A stretch of DNA of 64,000 nucleotides, taken from JAWLEV01 sp046538105 (GTDB lineage: Bacteria > Chloroflexota > Anaerolineae > UBA1429). Numbering within the stretch: the stretch's first letter is position 1; each line of letters opens with the position of its first letter. The stretch is taken from assembly GCA_046538105.1 (NCBI GenBank), contig JBKHJO010000004.1, positions 1 to 64,000 of the forward strand, in the 5' to 3' direction. Positions 16,401 through 24,691 of the stretch are shown here, piece after piece. The notes under the pieces are model-generated. The model did not search any database. It saw nothing but the letters and a program-made list of their open reading frames with translations, and was not told the DNA's origin. Both the position numbers and the translations under genes were made by a program.

Positions 16401-17756
16401 GTCGTCGATCCCGATACGGGAGAGACGCTGGTGGACATGGACGAAGAGATTGATGAGGAGATGGCCCAGATGCTGGAGCAATCTTCCATCGATTCCGTCT
16501 ATGTGCGTTCGCCTTCGACCTGCTCTCTCCGCCATGGAATTTGTTGCAAGTGTTATGGGCGTGATCTGGCACGTGGGTCCATCGTTGAGAAAGGAGTGGC
16601 TGTAGGCGTCGTCGCTGCTCAGTCTATTGGCGAGCCCGGCACCCAGCTTACACTACGTACGTTCCACACAGGAGGTGTAGCGGGCGCCACCGATATCACC
16701 CAGGGTTTGCCTCGCGTCGAGGAGCTCTTTGAAGCCCGTGATCCCAGGGGAGAGGCGGTTGTCTCGGAGATAGATGGCCGTGTTTCCATCGAGAGCGAAG
16801 GGGATAAGCGGGTGGTCAAAGTCGTCTCTGTTGATATGCGGCGTTTTGACCATGAAGTTCCTGGCAACTACTCCATCAAGGTCGAGGATGGGGACATTGT
16901 TGAAAAGGGCGATTTGCTGGGCAGTCGCAAGGGGCAAGAAGACGTATTGGCCGAGGCTTCCGGGCAAGTGAGTATGGAAGATGGCGATATTGTGATTCTC
17001 CATGAGGAAAGAGAAGAGCGCACATATGATATCCGAGCGGGCGCGCGGGTGCGCGTGCAAGATGGTGATCTGATCGAGGCTGGAGAGATGATCACCGAGG
17101 GTTCAAAGAACCCCCATGAGATACTTTCTATCCTGGGTATCGAGGCGCTTCATGAATATATGGTCAGCGAGGTACAAAAGGTTTATAGATCTCAGGGTGT
17201 GGCCATCCATGACAAACACATCGAGGTGGTGGTGCGGCAGATGCTGCGTCGCGTAGAAGTGACTGCCAGTGGCGATAGCGAACTGCTCCCCGGCGAATTG
17301 GTCGATCGGGTTGAGTTTGAGGAACTGAATGACGAGATTATCGAGGAGGGCGGAGAGCCTGCTACGGCAAGACCCATCATCCTGGGTATCACGAAAGTGG
17401 CTCTGAATACAGAGAGTTTCCTCGCGGCGGCTTCTTTCCAGCATACCATCAAGATATTGGCCAATGCGGCTGTCGAGGGCAAAGTTGACCCGTTGCGAGG
17501 CTTGAAAGAAAACGTGCTCGTGGGTAAGCTCATCCCGGTGGGTACGGGCTTTCAGCGCGAAGGGGAAAAGATGGCCGAAGAGGCGGAGGGAGAGGAAGAG
17601 CCCGTTCTGGAGCCGTTGGATACCAATTTCCTGGGAGGGTTTGGTAGCGGCTCGCTTTCCGAATCCGATGTAGAGGTCGGTGCTGCAGATAGGGCCTTTA
17701 TGACACAAAGTGGTGAATCCGGTGAGGCCATATCGGAACCGGAGAATGAAGGATAA
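13431..17756 (+). CDS. rpoC: DNA-directed RNA polymerase subunit beta'
   Basis: A 1441-residue beta' subunit, the clamp and catalytic half of RNA polymerase. The N-terminal zinc site is CACGKYKK...CDKCG (about residues 60-80). The catalytic magnesium motif NADFDGDQM places the three aspartates at 627, 629 and 631. The second zinc site CSLRHGICCKCYG is near residue 1030, and the bridge-helix/trigger-loop region (GEPGTQLTLRTFHTGG) is intact. Residues of about 140-330 form a strongly charged Glu/Arg-rich coiled-coil insertion that E. coli lacks. The tail after about 1390 is acidic and low in complexity. The TTG start follows GGAGG at close spacing. rpoB is not adjacent upstream, where thioredoxin genes diverge. 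The PBP gene starts 4 nt after its stop. Confidence 0.98.
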   Translation: MELNEIRSLRLSLASPEQIRSWSYGEVTEPETINYRRLRPEKDGLFCEAIFGPTKDWQCACGKYKKVRYRGIVCDKCGVEVTHSRVRRERMGHIELAAPVAHIWYTRRSPSYLGLLLNISRRKLDRVLYFAKYIITSVDEKARERALDHREDEMEERIVRLKEEQQDEISILEAQLAEICDAADEREAEIKEDIQQRLDEATEVVMGEATRVREILDEHRGEGAPEDIVFSPTETVIVEEGETIQRNDIAEFNEIVQEELTRLEEKFSLEQERLLEPLEHEREAIALKLENHKEELEEELFEKSEQLREEFEEDKEELMGIQVKQRLNETEYREIRTKWGRVFEAGMGAEAVFDIITNMDLEELVEELKEQIRTTRSKQRKKKAIKRLRFVRAMLEGGNRPEWMILQVLPVIPPALRPMVQLDGGRFATSDLNDLYRRVVNRNNRLKHLLDLQAPEVIVRNEKRMLQEAVDSLIDNSRRGKAVSLRGRRQLKSLSDMLKGKQGRFRRNLLGKRVDYSGRSVIVVGPDLDMHECGLPRRMALELFRPFVMQKLVEYAHAINVKGAKRLIEREIPEVWEVLEEVIKTRPVLLNRAPTLHRLGIQAFEPVLVEGNAIQLHPLVCAAFNADFDGDQMAVHVPLSEAAVKESREIMLSTRNQLKPANGEPLVAPTKDMVLGSYYLTMEREGMKGEGKIFSSFEEVQMAYELGFVHVHAKIKFAYTPEDSDDTEIIDTTVGRVLFNSYLPSELRFVNEAMDKGAMRELTARAYRVTGPERTARITDRLKDIGFDYAMRSGVTMAIDDIRVPDEKAQVLAEAEETIAEVERQYRRGLITEDERYTRTVEMWSDATERVTEAVAHALDPYSALGIMVDSGASKGGLQPIRQLAGMRGLMADPSGRIIDLPIRSNFREGLNSLEYFISTSGARKGLADTALRTADAGYLTRRLVDVAQGIITTKDDCGTSQGIWITKEGSEEIGESFAERIDGRFVAAPVVDPDTGETLVDMDEEIDEEMAQMLEQSSIDSVYVRSPSTCSLRHGICCKCYGRDLARGSIVEKGVAVGVVAAQSIGEPGTQLTLRTFHTGGVAGATDITQGLPRVEELFEARDPRGEAVVSEIDGRVSIESEGDKRVVKVVSVDMRRFDHEVPGNYSIKVEDGDIVEKGDLLGSRKGQEDVLAEASGQVSMEDGDIVILHEEREERTYDIRAGARVRVQDGDLIEAGEMITEGSKNPHEILSILGIEALHEYMVSEVQKVYRSQGVAIHDKHIEVVVRQMLRRVEVTASGDSELLPGELVDRVEFEELNDEIIEEGGEPATARPIILGITKVALNTESFLAAASFQHTIKILANAAVEGKVDPLRGLKENVLVGKLIPVGTGFQREGEKMAEEAEGEEEPVLEPLDTNFLGGFGSGSLSESDVEVGAADRAFMTQSGESGEAISEPENEG

Positions 17757-17760
17757 GACG

Positions 17761-20640
17761 ATGCGTTACCGGTGGCTTTTGCCTCATAGACGTTCAAAGA
17801 AGAGTGGAGGGCTTTTAGCCCTCCGCTTTTCTATCGCTATACTGACAGCTGTGGTTCTTTCTTTGTTGGTCTTTCTTCTGGCTGTCGGGGGGACCGTTTT
17901 CAGCGTGTATGCCCTCTACGCACAGGAACTGCCCTCGGCCGAGGAAGTGGAACGGCGCAGCGTGGAGACATTTGAGACGACACGCATCTATGATAGGACG
18001 GGGGAGCATCTGCTATATGAGCTGATGCCGGTAGAGGGTGGACGGCGTACCTGGGTTCCCCTTTCCTCTGTCTCCGAGCATTTGTGCAATGCGACCATCG
18101 CTGCGGAAGATAAGACTTTTTACACCAATCCCGGAGGGATCAATGTAGAAGGCCTAACGCGGGCGGCCTGGGGCATAGTCCGAGGGGAGGATGCGGGGGG
18201 TGGGAGTTCCATCCATCAGCAGTTGGTGCGGAACGTTATCATGACTCCTGATGAGCGGATGCAGCGCAGCTATATACGAAAGGTCAAGGAGATGGTTCTT
18301 TCCTTTGAACTGTCTCGTCGTTATCCGGGGATAGAAGGCAAGCAAAAAGTCCTCGAATGGTATCTTAATAATATCTTTTATGGACATCATGCATATGGCA
18401 TCGAGGCGGCAGCCCAGACATACTTTGGCAAGAGTGCGGCAGATCTTGATCTGGCGGAAGCGGCGATGTTGGTGCCGCTGGGTAACAAGCCTGCGCTGAA
18501 TCCCATCGATGCGCCCGAGGAGGCTAAAAGGCGTCAAGAGGTCGTTTTGGATCAGATGTATGTACAGGGATATATCACTGCGGAGGAGGCCTGGGCTGCC
18601 AAGCAGGCGACCCTCGTTATCGCACCGCCGAGTTTCGATATGGATGCCCCTCACTTTGCCCTGTATGTGCGCGATCTTTTGGTGGAAGAATATGGCAGTG
18701 AAGCCGTGTATGGAGGAGGGCTGAACGTCATCACCTCCCTCGATACGGAGATACAGGCCGAGGCGGAGAGGATATTGCGTGAGGGCGTGAGTGAACTGCG
18801 TGACGATCACAATGCGCATAATGGGGCGACGGTTATACTGGATGCTGAGAGGAATGAGATCAGGGCCATGGTTGGAAGTGTCGATTATCATGATGAGTCG
18901 ATAGATGGCCAGGTGAATATGGCCACCTCGCCTCGACAGCCCGGATCGAGTTTCAAGCCCTTTGTATATACGACAGCCTTTGCACAGGGGTACACGCCAG
19001 CGACGATGATTATGGATGTGCGTTCCAGTTTTCCCGATCCGCCCAATCCCGCGCCCTATGTGCCCGAAAACTATTCTCGCAACTTTCATGGGCCTATATT
19101 GCTGAGGCGAGCGTTGGCTTGCTCGTATAATATACCTGCAGTGGCCATGGCTCACAAGGTGGGTACGGACAAGGTCGCTGATACGGCCCGCGTCATGGGC
19201 ATTACGACCCTTGATAAGGCGCAGTATGGGCTTTCTCTGGCATTAGGGGGTGCCGAGGCAAAACTCCTTGATATGGTGTATGCCTTTAGTATATTTGCTA
19301 ACGGGGGGACTATGTATGGGACGCCCGTGCCGCCCGAACGGGTTGAGGCGGAAGGCAGGCGGCTGGATCCCGTGAGTATATTGAAGGTGACGGGGCCCGA
19401 CGGAAGGCTGCTGTACGAACAGGAGGATTTGGGGCGGCAGGAGATACTTCGGCCGGAAGTGGCTTTTTTGCTCACCGATATTCTCTCGGATAACCAGGCA
19501 CGTGTGCCGGCCTTTGGTTCAGATAATGTTTTGGAACTAGAAGATCGCCCTGTGGCGGCCAAGACGGGAACGACGAACGACTTTCACGATGGTTGGACAA
19601 TGGGCTATACGCCCCAGTATGTGGTGGGCGTCTGGGTGGGGAACGCCAACTATGAGAAGATGAAGCGTGCCTCAGGAGTGCGGACGGCAGGTCCCATCTG
19701 GAATGAGTTGATGCGTTATTTACATGAGGGGCTACCTGTAAGAAGCTTTCAACGTCCTTCGGGCCTGGAGACTGCCGTTGTAGATAGCGTCTCGGGCAAG
19801 TTGCCGACGGAGCATTCTCCCCAGCGTGTACAGGAGATCTTTATCGAGGGGACGGTACCCACAGAAGAGGACGACGTACATTATCCTTTCCGTATCTGCA
19901 ACGAGTCGGGAAAGTTGGCGACCGCTCACTGTCCGTCAGATCAGGTTGAGGAGGCGGTGTTTGAGATATATCCGCCAGAGGCGGAAGACTGGGTTCGAGA
20001 ACAGGGAATACCGCAACCTCCCGACACACATTGTGACATGCACGGGCCCAGCCTGGCCAATTCAGAAGTGGCTATCACAGAACCCACACTTTTTGAGCCG
20101 GTGGGACAGACAGTCCCTATCGTGGGGAATAGTAGACCCGAGGGCTTGGAAAGATATTGGTTACAATATGGAGAGGGGATGGATCCCGAATCTTGGGTAA
20201 GGATCGGTGAGGAGCACGGTCACAGGGTGGACAATGGGGTATTGGAGCATTGGGACACCGAAGGCTTGGACGGGTTATACACGCTTCAACTCTGTGTTGC
20301 CGTGGGAGGAGATGTACGTACAGACTCTGTGTCCGTGCTTGTGGATAATACACCGCCCACTGTCAACATCATCTCGCCCGTATCCGGTCGAGCGTTCGTG
20401 GTGGGGAAGGATGAGTGGATCAATATCCAGGTTGACGCTCAGGATAACGCCTCTATGGATCGTGTATCTTTCCATCTCGACGATGAGACGCTCGGTCACA
20501 GTACCGTTGCTCCCTATACGATGCGCTGGATGCTCGCCGCTTCCGGTACGGAAACGCGCAAGATCCACGTTACGGCGTATGATAGGGCGGGTAACAAGAC
20601 GGAAAGTGAGCCAATTGAGGTTCGAGTGATCGGCAGGTAG
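17761..20640 (+). CDS. Class A penicillin-binding protein (PBP1a family) with C-terminal Ig-like domain
   Basis: A 959-residue bifunctional peptidoglycan synthase. A basic cytoplasmic tail and one membrane helix (about 17-50) precede the GT51 glycosyltransferase domain (Glu116 in AAEDKTFY; GGSSIHQQLVRN). The transpeptidase domain has all three motifs: Ser396-x-x-Lys399 in PGSSFKPF, SYN in ACSYNIPA, and KTGT at 601-604. Residues of about 850-959 form an Ig-like domain (TPPTVNIISPVSG, ending in YDRAGNKTESEPIEV), perhaps for wall or partner binding. ATG 17761 has AAGGAT ahead; ATG 17746 inside the rpoC end is also possible. It is probably cotranscribed with rpoC. Cell-wall PBPs in Chloroflexota vary by class, so this one implies a peptidoglycan-containing envelope. 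Confidence 0.95.
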   Translation: MRYRWLLPHRRSKKSGGLLALRFSIAILTAVVLSLLVFLLAVGGTVFSVYALYAQELPSAEEVERRSVETFETTRIYDRTGEHLLYELMPVEGGRRTWVPLSSVSEHLCNATIAAEDKTFYTNPGGINVEGLTRAAWGIVRGEDAGGGSSIHQQLVRNVIMTPDERMQRSYIRKVKEMVLSFELSRRYPGIEGKQKVLEWYLNNIFYGHHAYGIEAAAQTYFGKSAADLDLAEAAMLVPLGNKPALNPIDAPEEAKRRQEVVLDQMYVQGYITAEEAWAAKQATLVIAPPSFDMDAPHFALYVRDLLVEEYGSEAVYGGGLNVITSLDTEIQAEAERILREGVSELRDDHNAHNGATVILDAERNEIRAMVGSVDYHDESIDGQVNMATSPRQPGSSFKPFVYTTAFAQGYTPATMIMDVRSSFPDPPNPAPYVPENYSRNFHGPILLRRALACSYNIPAVAMAHKVGTDKVADTARVMGITTLDKAQYGLSLALGGAEAKLLDMVYAFSIFANGGTMYGTPVPPERVEAEGRRLDPVSILKVTGPDGRLLYEQEDLGRQEILRPEVAFLLTDILSDNQARVPAFGSDNVLELEDRPVAAKTGTTNDFHDGWTMGYTPQYVVGVWVGNANYEKMKRASGVRTAGPIWNELMRYLHEGLPVRSFQRPSGLETAVVDSVSGKLPTEHSPQRVQEIFIEGTVPTEEDDVHYPFRICNESGKLATAHCPSDQVEEAVFEIYPPEAEDWVREQGIPQPPDTHCDMHGPSLANSEVAITEPTLFEPVGQTVPIVGNSRPEGLERYWLQYGEGMDPESWVRIGEEHGHRVDNGVLEHWDTEGLDGLYTLQLCVAVGGDVRTDSVSVLVDNTPPTVNIISPVSGRAFVVGKDEWINIQVDAQDNASMDRVSFHLDDETLGHSTVAPYTMRWMLAASGTETRKIHVTAYDRAGNKTESEPIEVRVIGR

Positions 20641-20700
20641 AGAAGAGATAACGGGGACGATTGGGCGCTATCCTTGCAATTTGACGCTTGGTTTTTGAGG

Positions 20701-21072
20701 TCAGACGCCCAGATTATTGAGATCTTTTTCCGACAGGCCAAAATGGTGGCCGATCTCGTGAACGACCGTGCGGCGTATCAGGCGTATGAGATCCTTTTTG
20801 TCCCGTGCGGCCCGTTGGAGAGGTTGCTGAAATAGGGTGATGCGATCGGGAGCTACGAGCCGGTATGCGTGACCCCGTCTTGTAAGGGGAATGCCCTCGT
20901 ATAGACCGAGGAGCATCTTGCCCTCTTTTTGGGACGTTTGTATCTGCTGGGGAGTTGGCCAGGGGTGAATAACGATGGCCACGTTTTGCATCCTTTGGCT
21001 TATCCACGCTGGCATATCGTCCAGGGCTTTGGCGACGATTCTCTCAAATTGTTCGTCGCTCAGTTCCACCAT
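20701..21072 (-). CDS. Minimal metallopeptidase of the zincin_1 family
   Basis: A 123-residue protein of the small bacterial zincin family (PF06262-like), which is almost nothing but a protease core. The zinc motif is VVHEIGHHFGLSEKDL, HExxH plus a downstream glutamate/aspartate region. The middle carries the family's ITLFQQP strand. It starts 5 nt after the preceding glycosyltransferase stop, at the end of a minus-strand operon. No signal peptide is seen, so it is cytoplasmic. The substrate is unknown. Confidence 0.88.
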   Translation of the reverse strand: MVELSDEQFERIVAKALDDMPAWISQRMQNVAIVIHPWPTPQQIQTSQKEGKMLLGLYEGIPLTRRGHAYRLVAPDRITLFQQPLQRAARDKKDLIRLIRRTVVHEIGHHFGLSEKDLNNLGV

Positions 21073-21077
21073 CTATC

Positions 21078-21884
21078 TTATTCCTCAGGGGTATCCGGCC
21101 ATGTTTGCTGGCCAGCGTCTGTATCCCGTTGTTTCTCGCGCCATAGCCTTTCAAGGTGTACAGTGACCAGCAAGCCGTAATAGTAGGCTATGAGCGAACA
21201 TAGTATCAACCCCAACATGCCATCTCTGTAGCCTTTCAGGGTAACATAGCGTCGCCAGAATTCGCGCAGTGGCTGCGATAGATAGGTCCAGGGTTTGGGG
21301 CGTTTGCCCTCTTTGTAACGGATACGGGCTTCGTACGGCACGTATTGTCGCTGCTTGCGCCTGAACTCGGCAAAGGTGCGATAATTATAGTGAATGAGGG
21401 GATTTTCAAGATATCCCGCTTTTCCCTCCAATTCTACCACCTCATGTACCTGGCGGTGGAGATCATAGTGGGCACGTCCTATCCTGAGAAGGCGGAGTTG
21501 ATAGTCGGGATACCAACCGCCGTGACGGACTTTTTGCCCCCAGATCACGTTGCGCCTTGGCACCCACCAGCCGTCGAATGAATCGTCCTGTATTACGCGA
21601 CGCACCTCCTTCTCTACATGGCGCGTCGCCCGCTCATCCGAATCTATATAAAAGAGCCAATCTCCTCTGGCCCGCGATAGACCAAACTCGCGTTGTGCGG
21701 CAAAATTCTCAAAACGGTGGGGCACGACGCGCGCGCCAAAGGCGCGTGCCACATCAGCAGTGCGATCAGTGCTGCGCGTGTCGAGGATGATAAAGAGATC
21801 GTCGGCCCATATCACGCTTTGGAGGCAATCAGCAATGATCGCCTCGTTGTTACAGGCGAGAATGCCCACGCTTACTCGGTGCAC
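21078..21884 (-). CDS. Glycosyltransferase family 2
   Basis: A 268-residue GT-A glycosyltransferase of the WaaE/KdtX-like subgroup. It opens VSVGILACNNEAIIADCLQS, followed by the nucleotide-sugar site DTRSTDRTADVA and the metal motif IDSDERA. A membrane-associating hydrophobic stretch occurs near residues 220-245 (MLGLILCSLIAYYYGLLV). The GTG start at 21884 follows GGAG and lies next to the TGA of the upstream glycosyltransferase, so translation is probably coupled. It likely adds a sugar to a lipid-linked surface glycan together with that gene. Confidence 0.9.
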   Translation of the reverse strand: MHRVSVGILACNNEAIIADCLQSVIWADDLFIILDTRSTDRTADVARAFGARVVPHRFENFAAQREFGLSRARGDWLFYIDSDERATRHVEKEVRRVIQDDSFDGWWVPRRNVIWGQKVRHGGWYPDYQLRLLRIGRAHYDLHRQVHEVVELEGKAGYLENPLIHYNYRTFAEFRRKQRQYVPYEARIRYKEGKRPKPWTYLSQPLREFWRRYVTLKGYRDGMLGLILCSLIAYYYGLLVTVHLERLWREKQRDTDAGQQTWPDTPEE

Positions 21885-21885
21885 A

Positions 21886-22827
21886 TCACATCTCCAATGC
21901 CAATACCCGCTGATAGGCTGCCCGTTTACGTTCTATCTCTTCCAAGGATATCTTTTCCGTCTGCTTTTTTCTTTTGAGTTGCCACATTCTGTACCACAGC
22001 CCCAGCCTGACGATGATACGCATCGCGATGCGGTAGCCTCGCCCATAGTGTTTCCGAAAGAGCCTGTAACGGCTGCGCCACAGGGCCACGAACATCTCTT
22101 CCGCGAGTTGCCGGGTGCTCTGGCCGGCAAGGTGGACGATCTTGGCCGTCGGAAGGCAATATATCTTCCACCCCGCCTTTTTGATGCGTTTGCACCAGTC
22201 GATCTCCTCGCAGTACATAAAAAAGTTGGCATCTAGAAGGCCTACTTGCTGTATCGTTTCCCTGCGGGCCATCATGGCGGCTCCCAGCGGATGATCGATG
22301 GGAAAGGGCTCGCCAGTCTCGTAGAGGCGTTTGGGATAGCGTCCATTTAATGTGGAGTCGAGGAGTTGGTTGTGAAGGGGACAGAGATCTAGAAAAGCCA
22401 TACAGAGGGTGGGAAAGTGGAAGGCACTGTGCTGAAATGTTCCGTCACCATAGATCAGTTGGGGACCCACCACACCTACGCGGGGATGGTTTCTCAAAAA
22501 GGTGACCAGGCGTGATAGGGCATCGGGCTGTACCCGTGTATCGGGATTCAGGAGCAAAACATACTCGGGCAAGCCTCCCGATGTCTTCATCCTGGCTATG
22601 GCCATATTCGTCGCGCGGGCAAAGCCCACGTTTTCGCGATTGGCGATGAGCTCTGCCTGGGGGAAACGGCCCTCTATCATCTCGGCGCTGCCGTCCGTCG
22701 AAGCATTGTCCACCACCCATACCTGTCCACACATATCATGAGTTTCCAGTTCCCGATATACGGAGGCCAAGCAGTCGGCGGTCAGTTTTCGCGTATTATA
22801 ACTGACGATAGCGATACCAAGTTCCAC
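21886..22827 (-). CDS. Glycosyltransferase family 2 (rhamnosyltransferase-like)
   Basis: A 313-residue GT-A enzyme like WbbL/RfbF rhamnosyltransferases. It begins LGIAIVSYNTRKLTADCLAS, followed by VVDNASTDGSAEMI and LLNPDTRVQPDAL, with a late MYCEEIDWCKRIKKAGW motif typical of this subgroup. The C-terminal tail is strongly basic. The GTG start at 22827 follows AAAGG and is 10 nt after the lipoprotein gene's stop. It is part of the four-gene minus-strand unit 24043 to 20701, which suggests a surface-glycan role. Confidence 0.9.
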   Translation of the reverse strand: MELGIAIVSYNTRKLTADCLASVYRELETHDMCGQVWVVDNASTDGSAEMIEGRFPQAELIANRENVGFARATNMAIARMKTSGGLPEYVLLLNPDTRVQPDALSRLVTFLRNHPRVGVVGPQLIYGDGTFQHSAFHFPTLCMAFLDLCPLHNQLLDSTLNGRYPKRLYETGEPFPIDHPLGAAMMARRETIQQVGLLDANFFMYCEEIDWCKRIKKAGWKIYCLPTAKIVHLAGQSTRQLAEEMFVALWRSRYRLFRKHYGRGYRIAMRIIVRLGLWYRMWQLKRKKQTEKISLEEIERKRAAYQRVLALEM

Positions 22828-22837
22828 AGTTAAACCT

Positions 22838-24043
22838 TTAGAAGGCGATGGCGATCTCTGTAGGCTCGACGTTATCCTGTACTATTTCCACTTCCTCATG
22901 TACTAGTCCTATCCAGTAGTAGGGTTTGGTGTCAAAGGGGCGGTCGTCGATACGCAGATGTCCCACGATGGTTACCGTCTGCTCGGGCATGAGGTACTTT
23001 TGCGGACCGATCTCTGTCTCTATCACCTCAAGTTCCTCGTCCTTGCCCAGTTGCCAGCGGAAGGGATACGTACGTCCCAGACTATTACCCTCGAAATCGA
23101 GTCCCACGCGAAATGCACCCGGTTCCAAGGGTTCACCAAGGGTATTAAAGTTTTCGGAGGTACTGTATGTTGTTCCTGGTTCCGGTCCTTTGGTGCGCAC
23201 GGGCACGGTGCCGATATTCTTGACAGTGCATGTGAAGGTCAAGGTATGACCCAGAGGAACGACATCGGGGGAGAAGGTAGCGGCGCGGTTCACGATCTCC
23301 ACGCGGGGTACACCGCCGCCGTGTATGGTGAGTTCACCAGTCTCTTTTTCCTGGTTTCCGACGGCGTCCACCGCCTCCACGACGACGGTATAGGTGCCAT
23401 CGGGGGGAGGTGTGGCTCCCAGATCGATTCCTGCATCATAGTCATGCTCATGGGTGCCCGGAGAGCCCATCTCGCGAATCTCGTCTTCGGGAACGGGATA
23501 CTTGTTTCCCTCCTCGTCCAGCAGGTACACCTCCACGCGTTCAGCCTGCTTGTTGAGGCTGTATCCGATGGTGACCCTGTCTCTGATACCATCTCGATTC
23601 GGGGTGAACTCTTGGGGCCAGATATTGAGATTGTCGATGCGAAGAGGCACCTTATCTCCTCCAGATATCGCGAGGCTCTTTTCTACACGTTGGGTGTGGC
23701 CGCGTTCGTCCTCTGCGACGAGTACACAGGTGTATTCGCCGTCGGGCAGCAGCGTGTCGTCGATGACACCCCCAAAGTAAGCCGTGCGTTCGCCTTTGGA
23801 GCGCCGATTGCCATCACGAAAGTAATGGCGCTTGCCATCCTGGTCGACGAGATATATGGTGATTCGCGACTGTCTTGAGAGAGAGTATTTGATCTCTGCG
23901 ATATCGTCCACGCCGTCCGCGTTGGGAGATATTGTCTGAGGACGGATGGAAACATTGTGCAAGAGGGGACGAGGGGCACAACCGGAGCAAACAAGAATGA
24001 GGCATAACAGGAACACTGGATACTTGATTGAAAATTTTATCAC
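22838..24043 (-). CDS. Lipoprotein with FlgD-type Ig-like repeats
   Basis: A 401-residue exported lipoprotein. The signal peptide ends in the lipobox LVCSGC about 21 residues from the chosen GTG start. Two copies of a FlgD-like Ig module follow; each begins with a SPN-D-G-x-D motif (ISPNADGVDDIAEIKYSLS and FTPNRDGIRDRVTIGYSLN) and ends with a LPDGEYT / PPDGTYTVVVEA strand. The C-terminal third is a third beta-rich domain of unknown type. GTG 24043 is preferred because the promoter at 24099-24127 would start transcription near 24092 and a GGGAGG lies ahead. An in-frame ATG at 24085 is the alternative. It is first in the operon with the two glycosyltransferases, so it may be a surface-attached structural protein. 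Confidence 0.75.
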   Translation of the reverse strand: MIKFSIKYPVFLLCLILVCSGCAPRPLLHNVSIRPQTISPNADGVDDIAEIKYSLSRQSRITIYLVDQDGKRHYFRDGNRRSKGERTAYFGGVIDDTLLPDGEYTCVLVAEDERGHTQRVEKSLAISGGDKVPLRIDNLNIWPQEFTPNRDGIRDRVTIGYSLNKQAERVEVYLLDEEGNKYPVPEDEIREMGSPGTHEHDYDAGIDLGATPPPDGTYTVVVEAVDAVGNQEKETGELTIHGGGVPRVEIVNRAATFSPDVVPLGHTLTFTCTVKNIGTVPVRTKGPEPGTTYSTSENFNTLGEPLEPGAFRVGLDFEGNSLGRTYPFRWQLGKDEELEVIETEIGPQKYLMPEQTVTIVGHLRIDDRPFDTKPYYWIGLVHEEVEIVQDNVEPTEIAIAF

Positions 24044-24098
24044 GAGTTCAAGCCGCCTCCCAACGATACACTGGCAAATCGACATATAATACTCTGCC

Positions 24099-24127
24099 AG
24101 TGTACTTTAGAGAGGCGGCTCCGTCAA
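24099..24127 (-). promoter_or_regulatory. Promoter of the lipoprotein-glycosyltransferase operon
   Basis: On the minus strand TTGACG (24127-24122), 17-bp spacer, TACACT (24104-24099). Confidence 0.6.
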
Positions 24128-24201
24128 GAAATTGGTTTTCATCTCGATCCAAAAGATAGAGAACGGACCATGTAGAGATTTGTGTGCATATGGATATTCA
24201 T

Positions 24202-24603
24202 CTACCTGCGCCTTCCCAAGCCTCTGCCGCGTCCGCCTCCGCCAGTGCCAAAGTGACCGGGCACGTTGGCATCGGATACTTTTTCCAGTTCGCCTGCCTT
24301 GAACGCCTCGACGGCCTGTTCTACGGTCTCTGCTTCTGAGAGGTAGGCCGGGATGTTGGCCGAATTCAGTACGCCGTAGGCGTTCGGTCCCACATTACCC
24401 GTGATGACAGCATCGGCGTTTCTCTCGACGATGAACTGGGCTGCCTGTATCCCAGCGCCACCTGCGGCACCAGAGGCAGGGTTTGACATCGTCTCATATT
24501 CCATGGTTTCCGTGTCGATGAATATGTAGGCCGGGCTTCGCCCGAATATGGGCGATAAGGGGGCTTCAGGGTGATCTCCACTAGATGTAACTGCGATCTT
24601 CAT
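24202..24603 (-). CDS. NifX/NifB-type iron-molybdenum cofactor-binding domain protein
   Basis: A 133-residue protein that is one dinitrogenase-cofactor domain: MKIAVTSSGDHPEAPLSPIFGRSPAY, then VITGNVGPNAYGVL. Stand-alone members occur widely in anaerobes without nitrogenase and probably bind iron-sulfur or metal clusters. The tail is a short Gly/Arg repeat (TGGGGRGRGLGRRR), which may touch nucleic acid or simply be disordered. The ATG at 24603 is chosen because GGAG stands 8 nt ahead; an ATG two codons upstream is too close to it. It follows the DUF89 gene by 88 bp on the same strand. No nif structural genes are in view. Confidence 0.88.
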   Translation of the reverse strand: MKIAVTSSGDHPEAPLSPIFGRSPAYIFIDTETMEYETMSNPASGAAGGAGIQAAQFIVERNADAVITGNVGPNAYGVLNSANIPAYLSEAETVEQAVEAFKAGELEKVSDANVPGHFGTGGGGRGRGLGRRR

Positions 24604-24691
24604 GATCATCTCTCCTTTAAATATGATGTTGCTGTGTCTTGGATGAAGGTAATCTGCTTGGCCGTGGCGAGTTTACATTCTAGAGCAAACA

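Noticed and set aside
18154..19155. 333-residue minus-strand frame
   Set aside because: It is antisense to the PBP catalytic domains and has no recognisable features.
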